5,481 nucleotides of DNA from Longimicrobiales bacterium. GTDB taxonomy: Bacteria; Gemmatimonadota; Gemmatimonadetes; Longimicrobiales; Gaopeijiaceae. The notes under the pieces are model-generated. The model made no database searches. It was given only the letters and a program-made list of their open reading frames with translations, and was not told the origin of the DNA. Below are positions 1 through 5,481 of this stretch, piece after piece (the stretch's first letter is position 1; every line of letters begins with the position of its first letter). The position numbers and the translations under genes were made by a program. The DNA is taken from positions 1-5,481 of the forward strand of contig JAKMDG010000365.1 of NCBI GenBank assembly GCA_022428035.1, written 5' to 3'.

Positions 1-442
1 CCTCGTTGCCGCACTGGTCGATGGAGTTGCAGTAGAACGAACCAATGATCAGTCCAAACATCGATCCGGCCAGGAGACCACCGCTGACTCCCCAGACCGT
101 GCCCTGCAGCCAGTGTCGCCGTTGGACCGAGACGCCACGGATCGCCTCCAGGTCCACCACGATGGGGACACCCGTCCCGATCTGTTCCAGTTCGACCGTG
201 CCCCCCTGGACCGAGACCAGCAGCGCCTCCTCGACGAGAATCTGTGGCGTGGATACCTGAATGTTCTGGCCCAGAGGGAGGCCGCCGATCAGGGTAAGCA
301 GTCGTTCCTCATCGGGGGCCGGAGCGGACTGGGCCGCGGTGCCGGTCGCGCAGGCCATCGCCGCCAGCGCCGAAAGCGTGAGGCCCGGGCGCAGGACGCA
401 GGATCGGAAGAAGGTACGAGTGGTGGACATCCGTGCGTTCAT
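1..442 (-). CDS. Partial gene for an exported protein with a C-terminal glycine zipper (unknown function)
   Basis: I do not recognise this protein by name. An uninterrupted - strand frame starts at the ATG at 442 and is still open at the left edge, giving 147 visible residues. Residues 1-39 look like a Sec signal peptide: Arg at 4, 9, 13 and 18, then a hydrophobic core at about 21-32 (LTLSALAAMACA) and a likely type I cleavage near TAA-QS-A (36-40). Residues 47-110 look like a small beta-rich domain with a VSVQGGTVELEQIG stretch. Residues 114-134 form a hydrophobic segment with Gly at 114, 118, 122, 126, 130 and 134, an exact GxxxG repeat, followed by C138 and C144. This suggests an envelope protein with one membrane-packing helix after the domain (inference). 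The 442 start is preferred because GAGG lies 4 nt upstream; the next ATG (430) has no ribosome site. The gene is co-directional with dcd, 94 bp away. The signal peptide, open frame and zipper are seen directly; the function is unknown. Confidence 0.72.
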   Translation of the reverse strand, partial: MNARMSTTRTFFRSCVLRPGLTLSALAAMACATGTAAQSAPAPDEERLLTLIGGLPLGQNIQVSTPQILVEEALLVSVQGGTVELEQIGTGVPIVVDLEAIRGVSVQRRHWLQGTVWGVSGGLLAGSMFGLIIGSFYCNSIDQCGNE

Positions 443-536
443 CTGACCTCAGCGCCGGGGAATCTACTCTAGGGTGGGGACCGCACTGACCGGAGACCGC
501 GGGAACGGACAAGGCCGCGCTCGTTCAGGTACGACT

Positions 537-1091
537 CTACATCTTGGGCAGTGTAACTCCCTGCTGGTTCATGTATTTGCCCTTCCGATCTGCATATGCG
601 ATCTCGGGCTCCTCGTCACCCTCGAAGAAGAGGAGCTGCGCGATACCCTCACCACCGTAGACCTTGGCCGGCAGCGGTGTCGTGTTGGAGATCTCGAGGG
701 TGAGGTAGCCCTCCCAGGTGGGCTCGAGCGGGGTAACGTTCACAATCAGTCCGCACCGTGCGTACGTCGACTTCCCGACACAGACGACCAGCACGTCTCG
801 GGGAATTCGGAAGTATTCCTCGGTGCGGGCCAGCGCAAACGAGTTTGGGGGGATGATGCACTCAGGGCCCACGATGTCCACAAAGGACCGGTCATCGAAG
901 TTCTTCGGGTCGACGATCGAGTTGTGAACGTTCGTGAAGACCTTGAATTCCGGGGACACTCGGATGTCATAGCCATACGACGAGATCCCATACGAGATCT
1001 TGCCGTCCCGAACCTGACCGGTCTCGAAGGGCTCAATCATCCTGTGCTCTTCGCACATCCGGCGGATCCACTTGTCACTCTTGATGGGCAT
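537..1091 (-). CDS. dcd: dCTP deaminase
   Basis: Cytosolic enzyme that hydrolyses dCTP to dUTP and ammonia, feeding dUTP to dUTPase and then thymidylate synthase. The protein is 184 residues, close to the family's usual 180-195. Visible family signatures are the N-terminal SDKWIRRM (5-12), SSYGYDIR (37-44), IIPPNSFALART (79-90), GKSTYAR (106-112, substrate-binding loop), TLEISNTT (131-138) and QQGVTLPK (176-183) at the C-terminus. E133 corresponds to the general-base glutamate known in E. coli Dcd (E138); the family uses no zinc. The start at 1091 was chosen because MPIKSDKWIRRM matches the usual N-terminus of this subtype. No good Shine-Dalgarno precedes it, and an in-frame ATG at 1130 (13 more residues, also without one) cannot be excluded. 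The frame stays open up to an ATG at 1325, but that would cover both promoters and has no family similarity. It is divergent from nuoA. A bifunctional deaminase/dUTPase activity cannot be excluded from sequence alone. Confidence 0.95.
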   Translation of the reverse strand: MPIKSDKWIRRMCEEHRMIEPFETGQVRDGKISYGISSYGYDIRVSPEFKVFTNVHNSIVDPKNFDDRSFVDIVGPECIIPPNSFALARTEEYFRIPRDVLVVCVGKSTYARCGLIVNVTPLEPTWEGYLTLEISNTTPLPAKVYGGEGIAQLLFFEGDEEPEIAYADRKGKYMNQQGVTLPKM

Positions 1092-1174
1092 GCGGGTTCG
1101 GCGCTCGATGGTGAGTGTGATCAGGGCCATGTGGACGCGGTCATGTCGTCCACTGGTGCCCCGGGAGGACGCCC

Positions 1175-1204
1175 AAGATAGATGCCTGCGCGAGTGTCGG
1201 TCAA
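1175..1204 (-). promoter_or_regulatory. Predicted promoter of dcd
   Basis: Read on the - strand, TTGACC (1204-1199) is followed after 18 bp by TATCTT (1180-1175), resembling sigma70-type -35 and -10 boxes. Transcription would start near 1168, leaving a leader of about 77 nt before the dcd ATG at 1091. The -35 box matches consensus at five of six positions and the -10 box at four of six. This is a prediction by eye; its position just upstream of the gene supports it. Confidence 0.55.
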
Positions 1205-1210
1205 ACCGAC

Positions 1211-1227
1211 GAAAATCGCGGATTTTC
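1211..1227. repeat. Inverted repeat GAAAATC-gcg-GATTTTC in the dcd/nuoA divergent region
   Basis: A perfect inverted repeat with 7-bp arms (1211-1217 and 1221-1227) and a 3-bp spacer, AT-rich against a GC-rich background. It lies between the two predicted -35 boxes, centred at about -51 for dcd and about -71 for nuoA. That position and symmetry suit a dimeric regulator or an AT-rich upstream element (inference). It has no following T-run and does not lie downstream of any gene, so a terminator is unlikely. Chance occurrence remains possible. Confidence 0.45.
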
Positions 1228-1253
1228 ACCACGAAACGGCACCTGAGGATCGG

Positions 1254-1283
1254 TTGACACTCGAACGCACGCTCGGGTACCTT
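1254..1283 (+). promoter_or_regulatory. Predicted promoter of the nuo operon
   Basis: A perfect TTGACA -35 box (1254-1259) is followed after 18 bp by TACCTT (1278-1283), which keeps the first, second and last bases of the -10 consensus. A transcript would begin near 1290, giving a leader of roughly 44 nt before nuoA. No other promoter-like pair as good as this was seen ahead of the operon. The same 18-bp spacing occurs in the opposing dcd promoter. Confidence 0.6.
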
Positions 1284-1333
1284 TTCGCCGGCAACCACGC
1301 TCGTGAACAATTTCACAAACCCCACGGACGCTC

Positions 1334-1690
1334 ATGTCGGGAGCCTATCTCCCCCTCCTTCTGCTCTTCGGCGTCTCGGTGATCAATGCGCTGGGTATTG
1401 TCCTCACCTCGCACATTCTCAACCCACGCCGTGACACGTCTCAGAAGTTGATGCCCTACGAGTCGGGAATGATCCCACTTGGGAGCACGAAGGCACGCTT
1501 CTCCGTCAAATTCTACATGGTGGCGATCAGCTTCATCGTGTTCGACTTGGAGACGATTTTCCTGGTTCCCTGGGCGGTCCAGATGCGTGAACTGGGTTGG
1601 AGTGCGTTCCTTGCGATGACCATGTTCGTCACTGTCCTGGCGATCGGCCTCGTGTACGAATGGAAGAAAGGAGGCCTTGAATGGGACTGA
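1334..1690 (+). CDS. nuoA: NADH-quinone oxidoreductase subunit A
   Basis: Small membrane subunit of complex I, homologous to mitochondrial ND3, located where the membrane arm meets the quinone cavity. Its 118 residues are of normal size (about 115-150). Three transmembrane helices are visible at about 5-28, 58-82 and 89-108. The conserved loop between the first two holds PYESG (41-45), with Ser44 where mitochondrial ND3 has its switch cysteine. Helix 2 carries the family pattern FDLETIFLVPWA (70-81), including the conserved membrane acids D71 and E73. The C-terminus YEWKKGGLEW (108-117) is typical. The ATG at 1334 has only a weak upstream GGA, but it begins directly before the first helix as in relatives. 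This is the first gene of the operon; its last 10 nt overlap nuoB. The call is secure. Confidence 0.97.
   Translation: MSGAYLPLLLLFGVSVINALGIVLTSHILNPRRDTSQKLMPYESGMIPLGSTKARFSVKFYMVAISFIVFDLETIFLVPWAVQMRELGWSAFLAMTMFVTVLAIGLVYEWKKGGLEWD
1667..1674 (+). promoter_or_regulatory. Strong Shine-Dalgarno site for nuoB
   Basis: AAAGGAGG lies inside the 3' end of nuoA, 6 nt before the nuoB ATG at 1681. It is the best ribosome-binding site in the window and fixes the nuoB start despite the 10-nt overlap of the two reading frames. Confidence 0.85.
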
Positions 1691-2364
1691 GTAACAAACT
1701 CCCCGGCGGCGGGGCGGCCCCAACTGAAGGGGGAATGTTCGGGTCCGGAAGTCCGACATTTCTGACGAGTAAAGTCGATGCCCTGATCAACTGGGGACGG
1801 CTCAACTCATTGTGGCCGATGCCGTTCGGTACCGCGTGCTGCGCTATCGAGATGATGGCGTCGGCAGCCTCGAATTACGACCTCGCCCGGTTCGGCATGG
1901 AGCGTATGTCGTTCAGCCCGCGCCAAGCCGACGTTCTGATCTGCGCCGGCCGCGTGCCGTACAAGCTCGCTCCCGTGCTCCGACGGATCTGGGATCAGAT
2001 GCCGCAGCCCAAGTGGTCGATCTCCATGGGAGCCTGTGCGTCATCCGGCGGCGTGTTCGATGTCTACTCGATGGTGCAGGGGATTGACACGATCATTCCG
2101 GTCGACGTGTACATCCCAGGCTGCCCGCCGCGACCTGAAGGCCTGATCTACGGGCTGATGATGATTCAGGAGAAGATCCGCCAGGAGAGTCTTTCGAAGC
2201 ATTTCGAGCACCGTGCCGAGGATCCGCTACTCGTGGCGAGGCCGCGTGCGAACGATGCTGAGGTTGTTGGGCTCACCGGCCCGTTCGGTAACTCGACGCA
2301 ACAGGATCAGATCTCGACCGGCCACCTCGTGGCACCCGCTACGACCGACGATTCTCTTTCCTGA
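1681..2364 (+). CDS. nuoB: NADH-quinone oxidoreductase subunit B (N2 cluster subunit)
   Basis: Peripheral-arm subunit (PSST/Nqo6 family) that carries the terminal [4Fe-4S] cluster N2, which passes electrons to quinone. The four ligands are visible: the adjacent pair C53-C54 in FGTACCAIEMM, C119 in SMGACASSGG, and C148 in YIPGCPPRPEGL. Other family landmarks are LWPMPFG (44-50), FSPRQADVLICAGR (78-91) and DQMPQPKW (105-112). The AGR variant, in place of the AGT of E. coli-type NuoB, fits a non-proteobacterial lineage (recalled, not searched). The core ends at about residue 168 (IQEKIRQ). Some 60 further polar residues follow, giving 227 in total against roughly 160-220 in the family. The N-terminus (1-25) is Gly-rich. 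The start is set by the AAAGGAGG at 1667. It overlaps nuoA by 10 nt and is followed 4 nt later by nuoC. Confidence 0.97.
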   Translation: MGLSNKLPGGGAAPTEGGMFGSGSPTFLTSKVDALINWGRLNSLWPMPFGTACCAIEMMASAASNYDLARFGMERMSFSPRQADVLICAGRVPYKLAPVLRRIWDQMPQPKWSISMGACASSGGVFDVYSMVQGIDTIIPVDVYIPGCPPRPEGLIYGLMMIQEKIRQESLSKHFEHRAEDPLLVARPRANDAEVVGLTGPFGNSTQQDQISTGHLVAPATTDDSLS

Positions 2365-2368
2365 TCTC

Positions 2369-3094
2369 ATGGCTGACGAACAGAAATCCGGTCTCGACGC
2401 AGTCGATGAGGGGCCGATCGGGTCCGACGCCCACGAGGCGACCGAGCCGGCCTTCAGTGGCGACCCTTCCGAGCACCCGTCCGTGGCGGCGCTGCTAGAG
2501 CGCTTCGGAGACGAGGTCCAGGGGCATCGGGTTGCGGCGGGGGACCAGTGGGTTGCTTGGCTTGCACCAGAGCGCAGTCACGAGATCCTTGAGTGGCTCA
2601 AGAACGATCCCGATCACGCCTATGACATGATGTCTGACGTGACCGGTATTGATTACGGGGCAGGCCGACCGGTCGAGGTCGTGTACCAGATGTTCTCGAC
2701 AGTTCACCGCCGAGCCCTGCGTCTCCGATGCCCTCTACCGCTCGACGCGATGGAGATCGACTCCGTGTGCGATTTGTGGAAGTCCGCGGACTGGCTCGAG
2801 CGGGAAGTCTTTGACCTGTTCGGCGTGACGTTCAAGGGGCATCCCGACCTGCGCCGAATCCTCATGCCGGACGACTACGCCGAGGGGCACCCGCTTCGCA
2901 AGGACTTCCCGCTCCGCGGGCGGTTCTCTCGGGCCGAACAGACCAGGCGGGCACTCGAACAGGATGTCGAGCGCTTCTACCTGGTGGACGATTTGCAGGC
3001 TGGCGCCCCCCAGGAGATGAGTGCGTCGCCGGTTGGCGCAATCACCGATGGGGAGGCCGAAGCGACCCCGGCCCAAGCCGGAGAGGACGACTGA
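2369..3094 (+). CDS. nuoC: NADH-quinone oxidoreductase subunit C
   Basis: Peripheral-arm subunit (30-kDa/Nqo5 family) that holds NuoB and NuoD together; it has no cofactor. The 241-residue product is separate from NuoD, unlike the fused NuoCD of E. coli. The family core covers about 38-205. The signature region 142-182 includes WLEREVFDLFGV, GHPDLRRILMPDDY and GHPLRKDFPLRG. Acidic, probably disordered tails flank the core at about 1-37 and 212-241. The start at 2369 (MADEQKSG) is 4 nt after the nuoB stop. The frame is open further upstream to an ATG at 2213, but that would run through the nuoB tail and encodes an Arg-rich, unrelated stretch. No Shine-Dalgarno precedes 2369, so translation probably depends on ribosomes finishing nuoB (inference). 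The stop overlaps the nuoD start (TGATG). Confidence 0.95.
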   Translation: MADEQKSGLDAVDEGPIGSDAHEATEPAFSGDPSEHPSVAALLERFGDEVQGHRVAAGDQWVAWLAPERSHEILEWLKNDPDHAYDMMSDVTGIDYGAGRPVEVVYQMFSTVHRRALRLRCPLPLDAMEIDSVCDLWKSADWLEREVFDLFGVTFKGHPDLRRILMPDDYAEGHPLRKDFPLRGRFSRAEQTRRALEQDVERFYLVDDLQAGAPQEMSASPVGAITDGEAEATPAQAGEDD

Positions 3095-4374
3095 TGGCCA
3101 CGAAGACGGTGGAGTTCAACGTCGGACAAAGTCGGGAGATGGGCGTCGGTGGCGCAGGCGCGTCAAGCCCACTGGCGCCATTCGACATTCCGGAGCCGAA
3201 GCTCGGCAGTGAGCAAATGCTCATCAACATCGGCCCGCAACACCCGGCGACGCATGGCGTTCTCCGGCTTGTCTGTGAGCTCGACGGCGAAACGGTGACG
3301 AGTGTCGTCCCCCACATCGGGTATCTGCACTCGTCCTTCGAGAAGCTCGGTGAATACCGGACGTGGAACCAGATTGTCCCGCTGACGGACCGGATGGATT
3401 ACCTCGCGCCGCTGATCTACAACTGCGCATACGTCATGTCCGTAGAGAAGCTCATGGGCATCGAGGTGACGGAGCGATGCAAGATCGTACGCGTCATCCT
3501 GATGGAACTCGACCGGATCTTCGGCCACCTGTTGTGGCTGGGCACGACGGCGATCGATGTGGGTGCGTTCACGCCGTTCCTGTACAGCTTTCAGCAGCGG
3601 GAGAAGATCTACTCGCTGCATGAGGCACTGACGGGTGCTCGGATCACCACCTCGGCCACGCGTGTGGGTGGGATGATGGCAGACCTGCCCGAGGGATGGC
3701 TCGAGCAGCTCCTCGAGTTCCTCGACAATTTCCCGAAGACACTGGAGGAGGTGCACCATCTCCTCACCGGGAATCAGATCCACATTGGACGGACGCAGGG
3801 TGTTGGCGTGATCAGTGCCGCGGATGCCATCAACTACGGCTTCACCGGTCCGAATCTACGCGCGACTGGTGTGCCATACGATGTACGCAAGGATCGGCCA
3901 TATTACGACTACGAGACGTACGATTTTGAGGTGCCCGTCGGCGAGCACGGTGATTGCTATGACCGTTACCTCTGCCGAATGGAGGAGATGGAGCAGTCCG
4001 TCTCGATCATTCGTCAGGCGATGGCACGGCTCCCGGATGGTCCGATCAACGTGGACGATCCGAACATTTCGCTGCCCTCCAAAACCGATGCGATGTCGGA
4101 TATGGAGAGCATGATTCACCACTTCAAGCTCATTACCGACGGCATTCCGGCCCCGGAGGGTGACTGCTACATGGCGATCGAGGCCTCCAAGGGAGAACTC
4201 GGTATGTACGTAGTCGCCGAAGAAGGGGGTACGAAGCCAGTGCGGTGGCGGGTCCGACCACCGTCCTTCGTCAATCTCTCGGTGATCCCGAAACTGGCGG
4301 AGGGACACATGGTCTCAGACCTGATCATGATCAATGCCAGTCTCGATATCGTTCTTGGGGAGATCGACCGATGA
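3094..4374 (+). CDS. nuoD: NADH-quinone oxidoreductase subunit D (quinone-site subunit)
   Basis: The 49-kDa/Nqo4 subunit, descended from the large subunit of NiFe hydrogenases, which forms most of the quinone-reduction pocket beside NuoB. Its 426 residues include a roughly 38-residue N-terminal extension before the core. GPQHPATHGVLR (47-58) holds H50 and H54; H54 and Y103 (in DRMDYL) keep the 49-residue spacing of the quinone-binding His/Tyr pair known from Thermus and bovine enzymes. Further landmarks are HIGYLHSSFEK (74-84), TSATRVGG (186-193), GEHGDCYDRYLCRMEEMEQS (283-302), KGELG (366-370) and the classic ending DIVLGEIDR (418-426). Position 80, a modified Arg in the bovine protein, is Ser here. 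A GGAGAGGA at 3080-3087, 6 nt upstream, supports the ATG at 3094, which shares one base with the nuoC stop. It overlaps nuoE by 4 nt. Confidence 0.98.
   Translation: MATKTVEFNVGQSREMGVGGAGASSPLAPFDIPEPKLGSEQMLINIGPQHPATHGVLRLVCELDGETVTSVVPHIGYLHSSFEKLGEYRTWNQIVPLTDRMDYLAPLIYNCAYVMSVEKLMGIEVTERCKIVRVILMELDRIFGHLLWLGTTAIDVGAFTPFLYSFQQREKIYSLHEALTGARITTSATRVGGMMADLPEGWLEQLLEFLDNFPKTLEEVHHLLTGNQIHIGRTQGVGVISAADAINYGFTGPNLRATGVPYDVRKDRPYYDYETYDFEVPVGEHGDCYDRYLCRMEEMEQSVSIIRQAMARLPDGPINVDDPNISLPSKTDAMSDMESMIHHFKLITDGIPAPEGDCYMAIEASKGELGMYVVAEEGGTKPVRWRVRPPSFVNLSVIPKLAEGHMVSDLIMINASLDIVLGEIDR
4357..4362 (+). promoter_or_regulatory. Shine-Dalgarno site for nuoE
   Basis: GGGGAG inside the end of nuoD sits 8 nt before the ATG at 4371. 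It supports the long form of NuoE over the internal in-frame ATGs at 4509 and 4518, which have no such site upstream. Confidence 0.65.
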
Positions 4375-5024
4375 GCGATGTCCCGTTCAAGAACCCGGGC
4401 TGGGCTGGCAACACCGGCGAGTTCGATCTCACTGAGGACCAGATTCGCGGTGACGACTTCGTAGGGGACCGCCCTGTTGACGGTGGGCACGCCTCGGGCG
4501 CCGGCACCATGCCGTACATGCTCGCCGACAAGAAGCCCGACGCGCCGCTGTTCGAGGGCGAGTACCGTGAACGTCTCGACAAGGTTCTTTCGCGCTACCC
4601 GACGAAGCAGGCTGCATTGTTACCGGCTCTTGGGCTCGCCCAGGAAATCCGGGGGCACGTCAGCCCCGAGTCGATGGATGAGGTGGCCGATGCACTCGGG
4701 CTCTCTCCGGCATACGTACGCGGCGTCGCGACGTTCTACACTATGTACAACAAGCGTCCGGTCGGTCGGCACCTGATCCAGGTCTGCACCAACATCTCGT
4801 GCAACCTCGCTGGGGCCGACGACGTGGTCGATGCCTTCCTCAAGTACACGGACACTGGACTCGGTGAGACTTCAGAGGACGGCAACTTTACGGTAATCGA
4901 GGCCGAATGTCTCGCCGCATGTGGGTTCCCGACCTGCGTGCAGATCAACTCCCGATACTACGAGAACGTGACCCCTGCCGAGGTGCCAAAGATCTGTGAG
5001 CACCTGAAAGGACAGGGGGAATAA
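4371..5024 (+). CDS. nuoE: NADH-quinone oxidoreductase subunit E (N1a cluster subunit)
   Basis: The 24-kDa/Nqo2 subunit, a thioredoxin-like [2Fe-2S] protein that works with NuoF at the NADH-oxidising tip. The four N1a ligands are present: C139 and C144 (QVCTNISCNL) and C180 and C184 (ECLAACG). The helical N-terminal part of the core follows at about 65-125, with ALGLSPAYVRGVATFYTMY (108-126) as the family pattern ahead of the first cysteines. At 217 residues it is longer than E. coli NuoE (166). The excess is mainly a polar, Gly/Asp-rich N-terminal stretch at about 1-58. The start at 4371 overlaps the nuoD stop as ATGA and has GGGGAG 8 nt upstream. The frame is also open before it, to an ATG at 4245, but only as a shadow of nuoD. 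nuoF begins 3 nt after its stop. Confidence 0.97.
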   Translation: MSDVPFKNPGWAGNTGEFDLTEDQIRGDDFVGDRPVDGGHASGAGTMPYMLADKKPDAPLFEGEYRERLDKVLSRYPTKQAALLPALGLAQEIRGHVSPESMDEVADALGLSPAYVRGVATFYTMYNKRPVGRHLIQVCTNISCNLAGADDVVDAFLKYTDTGLGETSEDGNFTVIEAECLAACGFPTCVQINSRYYENVTPAEVPKICEHLKGQGE

Positions 5025-5027
5025 CCG

Positions 5028-5481
5028 ATGGCTTATCCCTACGTTTCGGACCATGAAGTCCGGGTACTCAGCAAGCATTTTGGCGACCCGATGCAGCGGC
5101 AGGTGGACACCTACGTCGAGCGTGGTGGCTACCAGGCGCTGAAGAAGGCCTTCGACATGGGTCCAGAGAAGGTCGTCGACGAGGTTAAAGCCTCGGGCCT
5201 GAGGGGACGGGGAGGAGCCGGCTTCCCAACGGGCGTGAAATGGTCCTTCATGCCCAAGGAGTCCGGTCGGCCCCACTACCTCCTCTGTAACGCTGACGAA
5301 TCAGAGCCGGGCACCTTCAAGGACCGTGAGCTGATCCGGTGGGATCCCCACCAGCTCATCGAGGGGTGCCTCATCGGCGCCTATGCCATTGGCGCGAAAC
5401 ACGTCTACATCTATTGCCGCGGTGAGTTCTTCGAGACCAATCAGGTGCTCGCAAGGGCCGTAGAGGACGCATACGCGAAGG
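5028..5481 (+). CDS. nuoF: NADH-quinone oxidoreductase subunit F, 5' part (FMN/NADH-binding subunit)
   Basis: The 51-kDa/Nqo1 subunit, which oxidises NADH through FMN and passes electrons to its N3 [4Fe-4S] cluster. Only the first 151 codons are in the window; the family is about 420-450 residues, so the N3 ligands and C-terminal half lie beyond the right edge. The frame shows the glycine-rich nucleotide-binding stretch GLRGRGGAGFPTGVKW (57-72) and the FMN/NADH-site motif NADESEPGTFKDREL (88-102), both diagnostic. The ATG at 5028 is 3 nt after the nuoE stop, with GGGGGA (5015-5020) 7 nt upstream. No stop or frameshift is seen. Truncation is due to the window only. Confidence 0.97.
   Translation, partial: MAYPYVSDHEVRVLSKHFGDPMQRQVDTYVERGGYQALKKAFDMGPEKVVDEVKASGLRGRGGAGFPTGVKWSFMPKESGRPHYLLCNADESEPGTFKDRELIRWDPHQLIEGCLIGAYAIGAKHVYIYCRGEFFETNQVLARAVEDAYAK

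Noticed and set aside
350..361. Possible lipoprotein lipobox (AMAC, Cys31) in the exported protein
   Set aside because: The position three before Cys is Ala rather than Leu/Val/Ile and the next is Met, so the lipobox fit is poor; a type I cleavage site follows at 36-40.
113..472. 119-codon + strand frame at the left end, with overlapping shorter frames
   Set aside because: Its product is Arg/Asp/Gly-rich and featureless, whereas the opposite strand encodes a coherent signal peptide and glycine zipper in a frame with no stop.
461..494. Possible promoter for the exported protein (TAGAGT or TAGATT on the - strand)
   Set aside because: No acceptable -35 box lies 16-18 bp upstream of either, so it may instead be read through from dcd.
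474..1181. 235-codon open frame on the + strand opposite dcd
   Set aside because: It is wholly antisense to a gene with unmistakable dCTP deaminase motifs, its product resembles nothing I recognise, and such frames are expected in GC-rich DNA.
1211..1227. The inverted repeat as a transcription terminator
   Set aside because: It has no T-run, an AT-rich stem, and lies upstream of both genes rather than after one.
1092..1325. Extension of dcd to the upstream ATG at 1325
   Set aside because: It would place both predicted promoters inside the gene, and the added residues are Arg-rich with no family similarity.
2213..2368. Upstream start for nuoC at 2213
   Set aside because: It would overlap the nuoB tail by about 150 nt and add an Arg-rich stretch unlike any NuoC N-terminus.
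3163..3783. 206-codon - strand frame inside nuoD
   Set aside because: Antisense shadow of highly conserved nuoD codons; no ribosome site or recognisable domain.

Overview
This window is an ordinary, well-preserved chromosomal segment from a GC-rich, aerobically respiring bacterium. It holds the first six genes of a complex I (NADH:quinone oxidoreductase) operon on the + strand. Two genes lie on the - strand to its left: dCTP deaminase (dcd) and a partial gene for a secreted or membrane protein. Lineage cannot be fixed from the window alone. The AGR-type NuoB, the Dcd of the 'MPIKSDKWIRRM' subtype and the exported glycine-zipper protein all remind me of Gemmatimonadota or neighbouring phyla. 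That is an impression, not a search result.

Layout: positions 1-442 (-) are the first 147 codons of an unrecognised exported protein that continues beyond the left edge. It has a signal peptide and a very regular glycine zipper. Positions 443-536 are a short gap with no convincing signal. Positions 537-1091 (-) are dcd. Positions 1092-1333 are a 242-bp divergent intergenic region. It holds a plausible sigma70-type promoter facing each way, both with an 18-bp spacer, and a perfect 7-bp-arm inverted repeat between them. Positions 1334-5481 (+) are nuoA, nuoB, nuoC, nuoD, nuoE and the start of nuoF, in the standard order and tightly packed: gene borders range from a 10-nt overlap to a 4-nt gap. 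nuoF runs off the right edge.

Function: NuoE and NuoF form the NADH-oxidising tip (FMN and the N1a cluster). NuoB, NuoC and NuoD form the quinone-reducing connecting module, with the N2 cluster in NuoB and the quinone-site His/Tyr pair in NuoD. NuoA is a membrane subunit at the junction with the quinone cavity. All cofactor ligands expected in the visible parts are present, so the complex should be functional. The least standard features are the hydrophilic terminal extensions on NuoB, NuoC, NuoD and NuoE, the SD-less nuoC start, and the glycine-zipper protein. I see no mobile element, CRISPR array, RNA gene or novel defence-like system here.
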